A DNA stretch of 64,000 nt from Denitrobaculum sp965225735 (GCA_965225735.1 CBDDBN010000029.1:1-64000), one strand, 5' to 3'. Counted from the stretch's first letter, positions 20,762 to 30,285 are shown. Numbers and translations: made by a program. Notes: generated from the letters alone by a model not told the origin.

Positions 20762-21667
20762 TTAGCTTTCTGGCCGGCCACGCGCCAAAGCCACCTTCGA
20801 GGCCGGCGGTCGCCCGAGCTGGTCGGCAACCCACCAGGCCGTTTCGATGAGGCGCGGCAGATCCACGCCCGTCTCCACGCCCAGGCCGTCCAAGAGATAA
20901 AGCACGTCTTCACTGGCCACATTGCCCGAAGCACCGGCGGCGTAGGGACAGCCACCGAGTCCGGCCAGTGAAGAATCGACCGTCGCAACACCCTCCTCCA
21001 GTGAGACCAGGATGTTGGCCAGGGCCTGGCCGTAGGTATCATGAAAATGAACCGCCAGATCGGCGACCGGCACCCGGGCCGCCACAGCACGGAGCATATC
21101 CCGCGCCTTCGCCGGCGTCCCAACCCCTATGGTATCGCCCAGGGAGATTTCGTAGCAGCCGGAGCGATAGAGCGCATCGGCCACCTCCGCAACGGCGCCG
21201 GTGGAAATCTCACCTTCGTAGGGACATCCCAGCACGCAGGACACATAGCCGCGCACCTTCAGACCGCGTTCGCGCGCCGTGGCCATGACCGGTGCAAAGC
21301 GCTCGAGACTCTCCGCAATCGAACAGTTGATGTTCTTCTGCGTGAAGCTTTCGGAAGCCGCGCCGAACACAGCGATCTCCTCCACGCCGCACGCCAACGC
21401 TCGCTCGAGGCCCTTGCTGTTGGGCACCAGCACCGGATAGCTGACCCCCGGCTTGCGCCCTATCGCCGACAGCACCTCGGCCGAATCCGCCATCTGTGGG
21501 ACCCAGCGCGGCGAAACGAAAGCGCCCGCCTCCACCACCGGGAGTCCACAGTCGGCCAGACGGTCGATCATCTCCGCCTTGACGGCGGCAGGAACGACCT
21601 CAGCTTCGTTCTGCAGACCGTCGCGCGGCCCCACCTCGACCATCTTTACCTTCTGGGGATAAGCCAA
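20762..21667 (-). CDS. mvaB: Hydroxymethylglutaryl-CoA lyase
   Basis: This enzyme cleaves HMG-CoA to acetyl-CoA and acetoacetate, the last step of leucine breakdown. The 301-aa TIM-barrel protein has the family opening VEVGPRDGLQNE (metal-binding Asp and catalytic Arg), the HFHDTYGQAL metal His pair, and GLGGCPYAAGASGNVASED, which holds the active-site Cys of the HMGL signature. The start is a TTG at 21667 with AAGGAG nine bases upstream; no ATG lies in front of the conserved region. It ends the mcc half of the leucine locus. Confidence 0.95.
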   Translation of the reverse strand: MAYPQKVKMVEVGPRDGLQNEAEVVPAAVKAEMIDRLADCGLPVVEAGAFVSPRWVPQMADSAEVLSAIGRKPGVSYPVLVPNSKGLERALACGVEEIAVFGAASESFTQKNINCSIAESLERFAPVMATARERGLKVRGYVSCVLGCPYEGEISTGAVAEVADALYRSGCYEISLGDTIGVGTPAKARDMLRAVAARVPVADLAVHFHDTYGQALANILVSLEEGVATVDSSLAGLGGCPYAAGASGNVASEDVLYLLDGLGVETGVDLPRLIETAWWVADQLGRPPASKVALARGRPES

Positions 21668-21788
21668 AAGCCAAATCTCCTTCTGCGCGGTCTCGACCGA
21701 CTCGCCGCAGCTGCGTTGAAGCCTAGATTAATGTCGTGGCGCACGCCTGCTGGCAAGCTGCCTCGCCAATCCTCACGGGAAGCTGAAA

Positions 21789-23813
21789 CTAAGCCTCCGT
21801 ATTCTCCGAAACCTCGAGGCTCAAAAGCTCAGCCCCCTCTTCCACCAGATCGCCGGCTGCGTAATGCACGGCCGAAACGACGGCAGATTGGGGCGCGGTG
21901 ATACTGTGCTCCATCTTCATAGCTTCCAACACCAGCAGGACGTCACCCTGTTCGACCTCTGCGCCAACGGCAACCTGAACGGCGACCACCTTGCCGGACA
22001 TCGGCGCGGTCAACTGCCCCGCTTCCTCCTGCCCCGCAAGATCCGGATTGCGTGGGTCATGAAGGTGCAGATGATGGGAACGCCCTTTGTGCAACACTGT
22101 AAAGTCATCGCCGCGCCGGACCACTCGGGCCGTCATCTGCCGACCGTCGACATCGGCCTCCAGCCGCCCGTCGCCGTGCCACTGCCCATCCAGCAGCAGC
22201 TCGCGGCCTTCCGGCATAACCACCTTTATCCTGGCGGCACCTTCATAATGAAGCGTGACGGCAAAGTCCCTCCCCTCGGACTGGAACAGCAAGCGGCGTT
22301 GCGTTTCGCCGTTTAAGCGCCAGCCATCGGTTCGGAACCAGGGGGAACCTTCATCGCCGGAAACCGCCGCCATTCGGCAGGCATCTCGACCCTCCGCCGA
22401 GAACTCAGCCAAGGCAGCAAGCGCAAGAGTCTCCTCGTCCAGCGCAGCGGGCGGTGGAAGCAGGTCGTCGTTAAAGCGTTCGATAAAGCCCGTATCGACC
22501 CCGCCCTCCGCGAAGGCCGGGTGAGACGCCACCGCATGTAGAAAGGCGGTGTTGGTGGTCACACCGATGACATGCGTCTCGGCCAGCGCGGCGCGCAGGC
22601 GCGCAAGCGCTGAGTCTCTGTCCCGGTCCCAAACGATCAGCTTCGCGATCATGGGATCGTAGTAAACCGTGACCAAATCGCCCTGACGCACACCGCTGTC
22701 GAGCCGCAGGTGCCGCGAGGGGGCAGGTGTCTCGAAATGATGAAGCGTGCCTGTTGCCGGAAGAAAATCCCGTTGCGGATCCTCGGCGTAGAGCCGCACT
22801 TCAAAGGCATGCCCGGAGATCGTCAGTTCCGGCTGGGACAGCGGCAAAGGCCCACCGGATGCAACATGAAGCTGCCACTCCACGAGGTCCTGACCGGTAA
22901 TCATCTCCGTGACCGGATGTTCGACCTGCAGGCGGGTGTTCATTTCCATGAAGTAAAAGGCTTCGCCCTCGGCAATGAATTCCACCGTTCCGGCGCCCTG
23001 ATAGCCGATGGCTTTGGCCGCCGCGACCGCCGCTTCCCCCATCTCCGCCCGGCGCTCTTCGGTCATGCCGGGCGCCGGGGCCTCCTCGACCACCTTTTGA
23101 TGACGTCTCTGAACAGAACAATCGCGCTCGAAGAGATAGACCGCCTCCCCATGAGAGTCGGCGAAGACCTGTACTTCGATGTGGCGCGGCGATGTCAGAT
23201 ACTTCTCGATCAGAACCCGGTCGTCACCGAACGAAGACGCAGCCTCCCGCTTTGCGGATTCGAGTGCAGCCGGGAAGTCCGCTGCAGCGGTTACGATTCG
23301 CATGCCCTTGCCGCCTCCGCCGGCGGAGGCCTTGATCAAGATGGGATAGCCGATCTTCTCGGCCTCGGAGGCCAAGAGCGCCAGGTCCTGATCCTCTCCG
23401 TGGTAGCCGGGCACCAGGGGGACGGACGCTTTAGCCATGAGCGCCTTGGCTTCGCTTTTGGAACCCATGGCGCGGATCGCAGCCGCTGGCGGCCCGATAA
23501 ACACCAGCCCCGCCTCGGCACAGGCTTCGGCGAAGTCCGCATTCTCTGACAGAAAACCGTAGCCCGGATGCACCGCCTGGGCGCCTGTCGCCAAAGCCGC
23601 GGCTACAATGGCCTTCGCATCTAAATAACTCTCGACCGCTGGTGCCGGGCCGATCCGATAAGCCTCGTCCGCGCGTTCGACATGCAATGCGGTTCGGTCC
23701 GCATCGGAATAGACCGCGACCGTCCGCACGCCCATACGCCGTGCGGTGTCCATGATACGGCAAGCGATCTCACCCCGGTTGGCTATCAGTATTTTTTCAA
23801 ACACCTGACTCAT
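21789..23813 (-). CDS. mccA: Methylcrotonyl-CoA carboxylase, biotin-containing alpha subunit
   Basis: This subunit carboxylates biotin and carries it to the beta subunit, converting 3-methylcrotonyl-CoA to 3-methylglutaconyl-CoA. Order in 674 aa: biotin carboxylase N-domain (KILIANRGEIACR), ATP-grasp (KASAGGGGKGMRIV; EMNTRLQVEHPVTE), C-domain, then a biotinyl domain with the modified Lys in VLEAMKMEHS near residue 640. ATG 23813 with CAGG upstream was taken; it lies inside the end of the channel gene, overlapping it by 17 bases. Neighbours mccB, the hydratase and HMG-CoA lyase separate it from propionyl-CoA or acetyl-CoA carboxylases. Confidence 0.93.
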   Translation of the reverse strand: MSQVFEKILIANRGEIACRIMDTARRMGVRTVAVYSDADRTALHVERADEAYRIGPAPAVESYLDAKAIVAAALATGAQAVHPGYGFLSENADFAEACAEAGLVFIGPPAAAIRAMGSKSEAKALMAKASVPLVPGYHGEDQDLALLASEAEKIGYPILIKASAGGGGKGMRIVTAAADFPAALESAKREAASSFGDDRVLIEKYLTSPRHIEVQVFADSHGEAVYLFERDCSVQRRHQKVVEEAPAPGMTEERRAEMGEAAVAAAKAIGYQGAGTVEFIAEGEAFYFMEMNTRLQVEHPVTEMITGQDLVEWQLHVASGGPLPLSQPELTISGHAFEVRLYAEDPQRDFLPATGTLHHFETPAPSRHLRLDSGVRQGDLVTVYYDPMIAKLIVWDRDRDSALARLRAALAETHVIGVTTNTAFLHAVASHPAFAEGGVDTGFIERFNDDLLPPPAALDEETLALAALAEFSAEGRDACRMAAVSGDEGSPWFRTDGWRLNGETQRRLLFQSEGRDFAVTLHYEGAARIKVVMPEGRELLLDGQWHGDGRLEADVDGRQMTARVVRRGDDFTVLHKGRSHHLHLHDPRNPDLAGQEEAGQLTAPMSGKVVAVQVAVGAEVEQGDVLLVLEAMKMEHSITAPQSAVVSAVHYAAGDLVEEGAELLSLEVSENTEA

Positions 23814-24726
23814 CCTGTTTTTTCGAGCCACGCTCTTTGCTGTAGCTCATGATCTCTGAAAACCCGAACAGCAAAAACAGCACGCCAAGCACAATCTGAA
23901 CCGCCGACAGCGCCCGCAGCGCACTGCTGGCCGGCACGATGTCGCCGTAACCGACCGTGCTGAGAGTGATGATGGAAAAGTAGAGGCTTTCCTGAAAAGT
24001 AATGCCGCGCAACTCGCCGGCAATCACGAAGTGATGGGCATCCGCAAAACGGTCGAGGATGCGGTAGAGCGCAGCGAAAACGATCACGTTCATGGAGTAA
24101 AAGGTCAGGAAGGCAAAGGCCGGAATGTAAAGACCCTGCACCCGTTTGAAGAAGGCCTCGAAGACAAGGCCAGTATCGAGAAGAAAAGCCGATACATTGC
24201 TGCTGACCGCAAAAACAACCGCGGCAATGATCGCCATCGCGCCCACCAGAACATAGCTCTCGGTTTCGGCGCTGAGCGCCTGTCCCGGCACGGCGAAAGT
24301 CGCGGCGCCGACGAGAACCAACGGCAGGACCCAAGGCAGTCCGCGCTGAAACTTGCTGCCCTCCTGAACCCGGTGCGAAACCACGATCTCGCGGATCTCC
24401 GACCGGCGCAGCCAGGTCCCGGCCATGAATCCAAGAATCGGTAAGATATAGGAAACCTGACCGGACGGTTCGATCGCCATCGGAAAATTGGTTTCAACGA
24501 AAATCACAAAGATGCAGGTGTAAACGGCCAGAAAGTTCGTCAGGGCAATGACGAAGAAGCGGCTGCCGGGAAACACCGTGAAGAAAAAGGCAATGCTCGC
24601 GGAGATCACCGCGAGCACGACAAAAAGAAAGAAGTCCGCCCGGTCTCCAACAGCAAAGGCAATCAGCAGAACCATCGCCGCGGTCGCGGCCATAGCCCCG
24701 AAGAGTTTGCGGTTGTCGGCGTGCAT
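23797..24726 (-). CDS. Potassium-channel-like membrane protein with TVGYGD pore
   Basis: The 309-aa protein has about seven hydrophobic segments, then a pore loop with LSTVGYGDIVP, the potassium selectivity filter, and a final helix (VQIVLGVLFLLFGFSEIM). That is an Ion_trans_2-type pore at the C-terminus behind a long polytopic N-terminal part. There is no RCK/TrkA-N domain, so gating would rest on the membrane part. It lies between the hydratase and mccA, six bases after the former and overlapping the latter by 17, so it is translated within the leucine operon. Why a channel is there is unknown. Confidence 0.85.
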   Translation of the reverse strand: MHADNRKLFGAMAATAAMVLLIAFAVGDRADFFLFVVLAVISASIAFFFTVFPGSRFFVIALTNFLAVYTCIFVIFVETNFPMAIEPSGQVSYILPILGFMAGTWLRRSEIREIVVSHRVQEGSKFQRGLPWVLPLVLVGAATFAVPGQALSAETESYVLVGAMAIIAAVVFAVSSNVSAFLLDTGLVFEAFFKRVQGLYIPAFAFLTFYSMNVIVFAALYRILDRFADAHHFVIAGELRGITFQESLYFSIITLSTVGYGDIVPASSALRALSAVQIVLGVLFLLFGFSEIMSYSKERGSKKQDESGV

Positions 24727-24731
24727 GACGC

Positions 24732-25523
24732 TTAGTCTTGCGCCCAGTCGGGCTTGCGTTTTTCGAGAAAGGCGTTCACGCCCTCGCGCCCCTCGGGCGA
24801 TTTACGCAACCTCGCAATCCGCACGGCTGTTTCTTCGATCACCTCATCGTCAATCGGCTTTGCGCTGACTGCAAAGATCAGGTCTTTCGACTCGCTTTGC
24901 GCCGCCGGGCCGCCGGCCAGCAAAACCTGGCAGAGCCGCTGTCCGCGTGTCTCAAGATCCTCCGCCGGAACCACCTCATGCACCAGCCCCAGGCGGTGCG
25001 CCTCGGCCGCAGGGAAACGTTCCGCTGTCAGGAAGTAACGCCGCGCCGCCCGCTGCCCCATGGCCGCGATCACGTAGGGCGAGATCACCGCTGGGATCAG
25101 GCCAAGCCGAACTTCGGAGAGACAGAAACTGGCTTCCTCGGATGCCAGCGCGATATCGCAGCAGGCAACGAGTCCCACGCCGCCGCCAAAGGCCGCCCCC
25201 TGGACCAACGCAACGGTCGGTTTGCTCAATTCGTTGAGCGTACGCATGAGCTCCGCGAGGCCGCGCGCATCCTCCAGGTTTTCCTTCTCGGCATAGCCGG
25301 CCATGGCCTTCATCCAATTGAGATCCGCGCCGGCCGAAAAGCTGCGTCCTTTGGCCGCCATCACCACCAGGCGAACCCGCGGATCCTCGTCGAGCCCTTT
25401 CAGGGCCGCCGTCAGTTCGGCGATCAGCTTGTCATTGAAGGCATTGTGGACATCGATCCGGGTCAGAGTGATCCGGGCGATTCCGCTGGGAGCAATTTCT
25501 TCGAGAAAGAATGGGTTCTGCAT
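24732..25523 (-). CDS. liuC: Methylglutaconyl-CoA hydratase (enoyl-CoA hydratase family)
   Basis: This crotonase-fold enzyme is assigned to hydration of 3-methylglutaconyl-CoA to HMG-CoA because of its place in the operon. The 263-aa protein shows the oxyanion-hole stretches KGRSFSAGADLNWM and GAAFGGGVGLVACCDIALA, and the C-terminal FLEKRKPDW typical of hydratases. Sequence alone does not separate it from other enoyl-CoA hydratases. It starts with ATG eight bases after mccB ends. Confidence 0.88.
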   Translation of the reverse strand: MQNPFFLEEIAPSGIARITLTRIDVHNAFNDKLIAELTAALKGLDEDPRVRLVVMAAKGRSFSAGADLNWMKAMAGYAEKENLEDARGLAELMRTLNELSKPTVALVQGAAFGGGVGLVACCDIALASEEASFCLSEVRLGLIPAVISPYVIAAMGQRAARRYFLTAERFPAAEAHRLGLVHEVVPAEDLETRGQRLCQVLLAGGPAAQSESKDLIFAVSAKPIDDEVIEETAVRIARLRKSPEGREGVNAFLEKRKPDWAQD

Positions 25524-25531
25524 CTTGGGCT

Positions 25532-27139
25532 TTACATCCTGAAAACACCAAAAGTGGTCCGCTCAATCGGGGCGTTGAGCGCGGCGGAGATTCCGAGGCC
25601 AAGAGCCATGCGGGTATCCAGCGGATCGATAATACCATCATCCCACAGACGTGCGCTGGCATAAGTCGGGTGGGCCTGATGCTCGAACTGATCGAGAATG
25701 GGCTGTTTGAAGGCGGCTTCTTCTTCCGCGCTCCAGGTCTCACCGCGCGCCTCGATGTTGTCACGCCGGACCGTCGCCAACACACCGGCCGCCTGTTCTC
25801 CGCCCATCACCGAAAGGCGCGCATTCGGCCACATCCAGAGCAGGCGAGGCGAATAGGCCCGGCCGCACATGCCGTAGTTGCCGGCCCCGAAGCTGCCGCC
25901 GATCACCGCGGTGAACTTCGGCACCTTGGCACAGGCAACGGCGGTGACCATCTTGGCCCCGTCCTTGGCAATACCGCCGGCTTCGTATTTCTGGCCGACC
26001 ATGAAGCCGTTGATGTTCTGCAAGAACACCAGCGGGATACCGCGCTGGCAACAAAGCTCCACAAAGTGCGCCCCTTTGAGTGCGGATTCGGAAAAAAGGA
26101 TTCCGTTGTTCGCGATGATGCCGACGGGATAGCCGAGAATCCGTGCGAAACCGCACACCAGCGTCGATCCGTAGAGCGCTTTGAATTCGTCGAAGGCGCT
26201 GCCGTCGACCAGGCGGGCAATCACTTCCCGCACGTCATAGGGCTTGCGCAGATCCTGGGGCACGATGCCGTAGATCTCGGCCGGATCGTAGAGGGGCTCC
26301 TGCGGCTGCTCGACCACAAGATCGTGCCGTTTGACCCGGTTCAAGTTGGCAACAATGCGGCGCGCAAGCCCCAGCGCCTGATCGTCGTTCTGTGCCATGT
26401 GATCAGTGACGCCCGATGTGCGGGAGTGCACCTCTGCGCCACCGAGGTCTTCAGCGGAAACGATCTCGCCCACCGCCGCCTTCACCAACGGCGGTCCGGC
26501 CAGAAAGATCGTGCCCTGATTCCGCACGATAATGCTCTCGTCGGCCATGGCCGGCATATAGGCGCCGCCAGCGGTGCAGGATCCCATGACCACGGCGATC
26601 TGCGCGATGCCCTTGGCCGACATGTTTGCCTGATTGTAGAAGATCCGTCCGAAATGGTCCCGATCCGGAAAAACTTCGTCCTGATTGGGCAGGTTCGCAC
26701 CACCTGAGTCGACCAGATAGATACAGGGCAGATGATTCTGCTCGGCAATCTCCTGGGCGCGGAGATGCTTCTTCACAGTCATGGGATAGTAGGTGCCGCC
26801 CTTCACCGTCGCGTCATTTGCGACGATCATGCATTCGCGGCCCGACACCCGGCCGATACCGGTGATCAGACCCGCGGACGCCACCTCGCCGCCATACATA
26901 TCGAAGGCCGCCAGTTGGGAGAGTTCAAGGAAGGGCGCGCCCGGATCCAGCAGCGTGCGCACGCGCTCCCGCGGCAGCAGTTTACCGCGATCCAGGTGGC
27001 GCTTTCTGGCCCGCTCACCACCCCCCTTGCGCACTTCGTCGACCTGGCCGCGCAAGGTCTCGACCAGAGTCTTCATGGCGGCCTGATTCTCCTGGAACTC
27101 AGGTGCGCGCGTCGAGACGGCACTTTTCAAAAGAGTCAT
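25532..27139 (-). CDS. mccB: Methylcrotonyl-CoA carboxylase beta subunit (carboxyltransferase)
   Basis: This subunit transfers the carboxyl group from biotin to 3-methylcrotonyl-CoA. The 535-aa protein matches the usual MccB length and shows two crotonase-like halves: N-terminal GTYYPMTVKKHLRAQEIAEQ, then GSCTAGGAYMPAM and, in the second half, GSFGAGNYGMCGRAY. ATG 27139 was chosen because the family begins MTLLKSAV-like; an upstream in-frame start would add an unrelated leader. The nearest purine-rich site (GGAGG) is ~13 bases away, longer than ideal. It is first in its operon, ~185 bases downstream of a LiuR-type palindrome. Confidence 0.94.
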   Translation of the reverse strand: MTLLKSAVSTRAPEFQENQAAMKTLVETLRGQVDEVRKGGGERARKRHLDRGKLLPRERVRTLLDPGAPFLELSQLAAFDMYGGEVASAGLITGIGRVSGRECMIVANDATVKGGTYYPMTVKKHLRAQEIAEQNHLPCIYLVDSGGANLPNQDEVFPDRDHFGRIFYNQANMSAKGIAQIAVVMGSCTAGGAYMPAMADESIIVRNQGTIFLAGPPLVKAAVGEIVSAEDLGGAEVHSRTSGVTDHMAQNDDQALGLARRIVANLNRVKRHDLVVEQPQEPLYDPAEIYGIVPQDLRKPYDVREVIARLVDGSAFDEFKALYGSTLVCGFARILGYPVGIIANNGILFSESALKGAHFVELCCQRGIPLVFLQNINGFMVGQKYEAGGIAKDGAKMVTAVACAKVPKFTAVIGGSFGAGNYGMCGRAYSPRLLWMWPNARLSVMGGEQAAGVLATVRRDNIEARGETWSAEEEAAFKQPILDQFEHQAHPTYASARLWDDGIIDPLDTRMALGLGISAALNAPIERTTFGVFRM

Positions 27140-27315
27140 AGGCTGTCGCTTTCCTCCCAGACGCTTGCCAAGCGCGGCTTCGTCCCCTTCACCCTGCCCA
27201 ATTCGTGACAGCAAGCCATATCCGACACCGCTGAAACCCATGCCCGGCAAAAGCCGGTGATGGGCAAGGCATCAGGCCGTAAGAGACTATATACCCAACG
27301 GGCTTTCAGCTTGCG

Positions 27316-27350
27316 AGGATATTTTACGTTTACGTAAACGTAAAGCAATC
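27316..27350 (-). promoter_or_regulatory. MerR/LiuR-type operator-promoter of the mcc operon
   Basis: A perfect 22-bp palindrome with half-site TTTACGTTTAC occupies 27323-27344. On the minus strand TTGCTT and AATATC flank it with exactly 19 bases between, the over-long spacer typical of MerR-family promoters. The half-site agrees with published LiuR sites of leucine-catabolic genes. The same palindrome lies in front of the merR gene at 32414. Confidence 0.85.
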
Positions 27351-27411
27351 AATCGACGCTGAATGCCCTGCCTTGGCCTTCTCCGCTCGAGCCTTTTTCC
27401 TTCAAATGTAG

Positions 27412-28017
27412 CTACCAGCCACCGGTCTCCAGCCAGTCTTCCAGCATCCCCATGCGGTCGTGCCCCCAAAAGGCTTCCCCATCCACGATAAAGAAAGGGG
27501 AGCCGAAGATTTCACGATCGATGGCTGACTGTACGACCGTTCTCAGCCTGCTCTTAATCGCCGGGTCCTTGGTCGCCATTTCCACTTCTTCCGGGTCATG
27601 TCCTAAGCGGGCGGCAACCGCGACTACGTCCGGCAAGGCGGCAATGGAACGCCCGGCCTCGAAGGCCTCTGCGTAGAGTGCCTTTGCCAATTCCTTCGCC
27701 GCCGCAGGGTCGCGTTCGTCGAGCCAATAAAAGGCTCTACAGGCGGCCATGGAAGGAAAGGGAAAGACCTCTGGCATGGTCCAGGGAATGTTGTATCTGC
27801 GCGCGGTCCGTTTGATGTCGTGCGCCGCATAACTCGACTTCATGGGAATGGAGGTCAGGGGACGGCCACCGGTCTCCTTAAAGACCGCGCCCAGCAGAAA
27901 CGGCCGCCACGACACATCACGTCCCTGCCGCTCGGCAAGTTCATCAATCTGTTGGGCCGCGAAGTAACCGAAGGGGCTGGCGAAGTCGAAATGGAACTCG
28001 ATAGGATCTTTGCTCAT
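27412..28017 (-). CDS. 2-hydroxychromene-2-carboxylate isomerase family protein (DsbA-like fold)
   Basis: The 201-aa protein belongs to the DsbA/GST-kappa group: it opens IEFHFDFASPFGYFAAQQID, with the FDFxSPY-like motif that binds glutathione, and has GSPFFIVDGEAFWGHDRM near the end. There is no CxxC, so it is not a thiol-disulfide oxidase. The true substrate is uncertain, since many members have nothing to do with naphthalene breakdown. It closes the ivd half of the leucine locus, just before the second palindrome-driven operon. ATG 28017 was chosen over an upstream in-frame start because the family begins there. Confidence 0.82.
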   Translation of the reverse strand: MSKDPIEFHFDFASPFGYFAAQQIDELAERQGRDVSWRPFLLGAVFKETGGRPLTSIPMKSSYAAHDIKRTARRYNIPWTMPEVFPFPSMAACRAFYWLDERDPAAAKELAKALYAEAFEAGRSIAALPDVVAVAARLGHDPEEVEMATKDPAIKSRLRTVVQSAIDREIFGSPFFIVDGEAFWGHDRMGMLEDWLETGGW

Positions 28018-28112
28018 GCTTGAGTCTCTTTCCTGCTCTGCGGTTGTGGCGGCCACCGCTTCGAAAGGTCGTCTCGCTCAATTGAACCTGGTTCGATCTG
28101 TCTCAATCACTT

Positions 28113-29249
28113 TCAGTCCTTGGCGATCTCCCGACCGATCACCATACGCTGGACATCCGAGGTGCCTTCATAGATCTGACAAACCCGGACGTCGCGATAG
28201 ATGCGCTCGACCGGAAAATCGCTCAGATATCCGTATCCGCCGTGAATCTGGATCGCATCGGAACAAACCCGCTCGGCCATTTCAGAGGCGAAGAGCTTAG
28301 CCATTGAGGCTTCTTTCAAGCAGGGTTGCGCCGCATCGCGCAGGCGGGCGGCTTCGATCACCATCAGTTCGGCGGCATGGATCTGCGTCGCCATGTCGGC
28401 CAGACGAAAGCCTACGGCCTGGTGTTCGACGATCGGTTTGCCGAAACTTTGGCGCTCCTTGGCATAGCTCAGCGCAGCCTGATACGCGGCTCTCGCCATT
28501 CCCACCGACTGCGCGGCAATGCCGATGCGACCGCCTTCGAGGTTAGAGAGCGCAATCCGATAACCTTCCCCCTCTTCGCCCAAAAGGTGATCGGGTGTGA
28601 GACGGCAAGCTTCGAGAGAGATCTGACAGGTGTCCGACGCCTTCTGGCCCAGCTTCTGTTCCGTCGAAGCGATCTCGTATCCCGGCGTATCGGTCGGCAC
28701 GATAAAGGCACTGATGCCTTTCTTGCCTTTGTCCGGATCCGTGACTGCGAAAACGATCGCGACATCGGCATTCCGGCCGGAGGTGATAAATTGCTTCACG
28801 CCGTCGAGGACAAAATGATTGCCGTCCTTGCGCGCCTTCGTCCGCAAAGCCGCGGCATCGGATCCGGCTTGCGGCTCGGTCAGACAAAAGGCGCCGAGCA
28901 TTTCCCCACGCGCCATGGGCTTCAAAAAGCGCTCCTTCTGCGCCTCCGAGCCATAGCGCAGCAAAGGCATGCAACCGACCGAGTTGTGCACGCTCATCAC
29001 CGTCGAGCAGGAACCGTCGCCTTCGGCTACTTCCATCAGGGCGAGCGCGTAAGACAGGTTGTCCGCGCCAACACCGTCGTAGTCCTCCGGGACCAGCATG
29101 CCCAGAAAACCCAACCCTGCCATCTCGTCGATAGCCTCACGCGGAAAACGGGCTTCCCGATCCCAAGCGGCGGCATTCGGCGCCAAGCGCTCCTGGGCAA
29201 ACTGCCGGGCGGTGTCGCGGATCAATCTCTGTTCATCGCTCAGCAGCAT
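28113..29249 (-). CDS. Acyl-CoA dehydrogenase (short/branched-chain type)
   Basis: This FAD enzyme introduces the alpha-beta double bond into acyl-CoA. The 378-aa protein has FCLTEPQAGSDAAAL (FAD-binding signature), and the catalytic Glu in IYEGTSDVQRMVIGR near residue 364, as in butyryl- and 2-methylbutyryl-CoA dehydrogenases. This separates it from the isovaleryl enzyme encoded upstream, where the Glu sits elsewhere. In this locus it could serve isoleucine or valine breakdown, or short-chain fatty acids. The exact substrate is inferred only. Confidence 0.9.
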   Translation of the reverse strand: MLLSDEQRLIRDTARQFAQERLAPNAAAWDREARFPREAIDEMAGLGFLGMLVPEDYDGVGADNLSYALALMEVAEGDGSCSTVMSVHNSVGCMPLLRYGSEAQKERFLKPMARGEMLGAFCLTEPQAGSDAAALRTKARKDGNHFVLDGVKQFITSGRNADVAIVFAVTDPDKGKKGISAFIVPTDTPGYEIASTEQKLGQKASDTCQISLEACRLTPDHLLGEEGEGYRIALSNLEGGRIGIAAQSVGMARAAYQAALSYAKERQSFGKPIVEHQAVGFRLADMATQIHAAELMVIEAARLRDAAQPCLKEASMAKLFASEMAERVCSDAIQIHGGYGYLSDFPVERIYRDVRVCQIYEGTSDVQRMVIGREIAKD

Positions 29250-29294
29250 ATCAGCGTCGATTACCCCTTAGTCCCCGTTCCAGAAGGACTGAGA

Positions 29295-29975
29295 TCACCA
29301 CGGCAAAGCCGTGCCGTCGTAGTTGAAAAAACCGCCGTTGTCGTCTTGCCCAATCCGATCGAGCAGCGCCCGAAGACCACGCACGGACTGATCGACCGTG
29401 ATATCGGCAGCATCACCCCCCATATCCGTCTGCACCCAGCCCGGATGCATCGCAATGGTCGTGATGCCCCGATCCGCAAGGTCGATGGATAGCAGCTTGG
29501 TCACCATATTCAGCGCGCACTTCGAAGTCCGATAAGGATAGCTTCCGCCCTTCTCCGCCGCCGATATTGAGCCCAGGCGGCTTGACATATTGGCGATCAC
29601 TTTCCGGTCGCTGGCCGCCACCAAATCCGCAAAGTGCTCGACCACGCGTAGCGGTGACAAGGTATTCACTGCAAGCATATCCGCCCAGGCCTCGTACTCT
29701 GTCGTACCGAAACCTTCGCGCGTGTTGTAGACGCCTGCGTTGTTGACGAGCACGTCAATCGGCTCATCTGCCAGCTCCCGCGCGAGAGACTCGACCTTCA
29801 GATTGTCGGTCACATCCAGTTTGTGGCGGGTGATGTCACCGGAAACCGCCTTCAAATCCTTAGCCTTCTCCAGATTTCGGCAACAGGCATGGATCTTCCA
29901 GCCATCCCTGGCGAAAGACTGCACGAGCGCCAGACCGATACCCCGGTTGGCGCCGGTGATAAGAAGTGTGGGCAC
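29295..29975 (-). CDS. SDR-family oxidoreductase (C-factor-like)
   Basis: The 226-aa short-chain dehydrogenase/reductase has the cofactor motif TGANRGIG at residues 7-14, NNAG near 87, and the catalytic YPYRTSK. It resembles the CsgA/C-factor-like branch of small SDRs of unknown substrate. The start is GTG with GGAGG four bases upstream. It sits between DUF1272 and the acyl-CoA dehydrogenase on the same strand. A role in branched-chain acyl metabolism is only suggested by position. Confidence 0.85.
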   Translation of the reverse strand: MPTLLITGANRGIGLALVQSFARDGWKIHACCRNLEKAKDLKAVSGDITRHKLDVTDNLKVESLARELADEPIDVLVNNAGVYNTREGFGTTEYEAWADMLAVNTLSPLRVVEHFADLVAASDRKVIANMSSRLGSISAAEKGGSYPYRTSKCALNMVTKLLSIDLADRGITTIAMHPGWVQTDMGGDAADITVDQSVRGLRALLDRIGQDDNGGFFNYDGTALPW

Positions 29976-30072
29976 AGGGCCTCCTCAATCTTCGGGGCTT
30001 TGAGCCTCGACAGCGCGAGCCTACTCTTCCCTTTCACCGAACGAAACCCCGCGACAAGGAAAAGCTGGGCAA

Positions 30073-30264
30073 TCACGCAAAGGTGGCTGCCTCGATCCGG
30101 CGAGCGCGCCGCAACAACTCACCGCCGCAGTTCGGGCAGCGGTCCCGCATCTGCGACGTACAGTCCGCGCAGAAGGTGCATTCGTAGCTGCAGATATAGG
30201 CTTCACCATCTTGTGCGAGACCGATTCCACAAGCTTCACACTTCGGTTTCATAATCAAGGGCAT
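30073..30264 (-). CDS. DUF1272 small zinc-ribbon protein
   Basis: The 63-aa protein has four Cys pairs arranged as two treble-clef-like sites: CEACG, CSYECTFCADC and CPNCGGELLRR. This is the DUF1272 pattern, and it probably binds zinc. No function is known for the family. A second in-frame ATG at 30252 (MKPKCEAC) could be the true start; neither has a convincing ribosome site. It lies 21 bases after the isovaleryl-CoA dehydrogenase gene. Confidence 0.82.
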   Translation of the reverse strand: MPLIMKPKCEACGIGLAQDGEAYICSYECTFCADCTSQMRDRCPNCGGELLRRARRIEAATFA

Positions 30265-30285
30265 CGCCCGGCGCTTTCAATCGAC

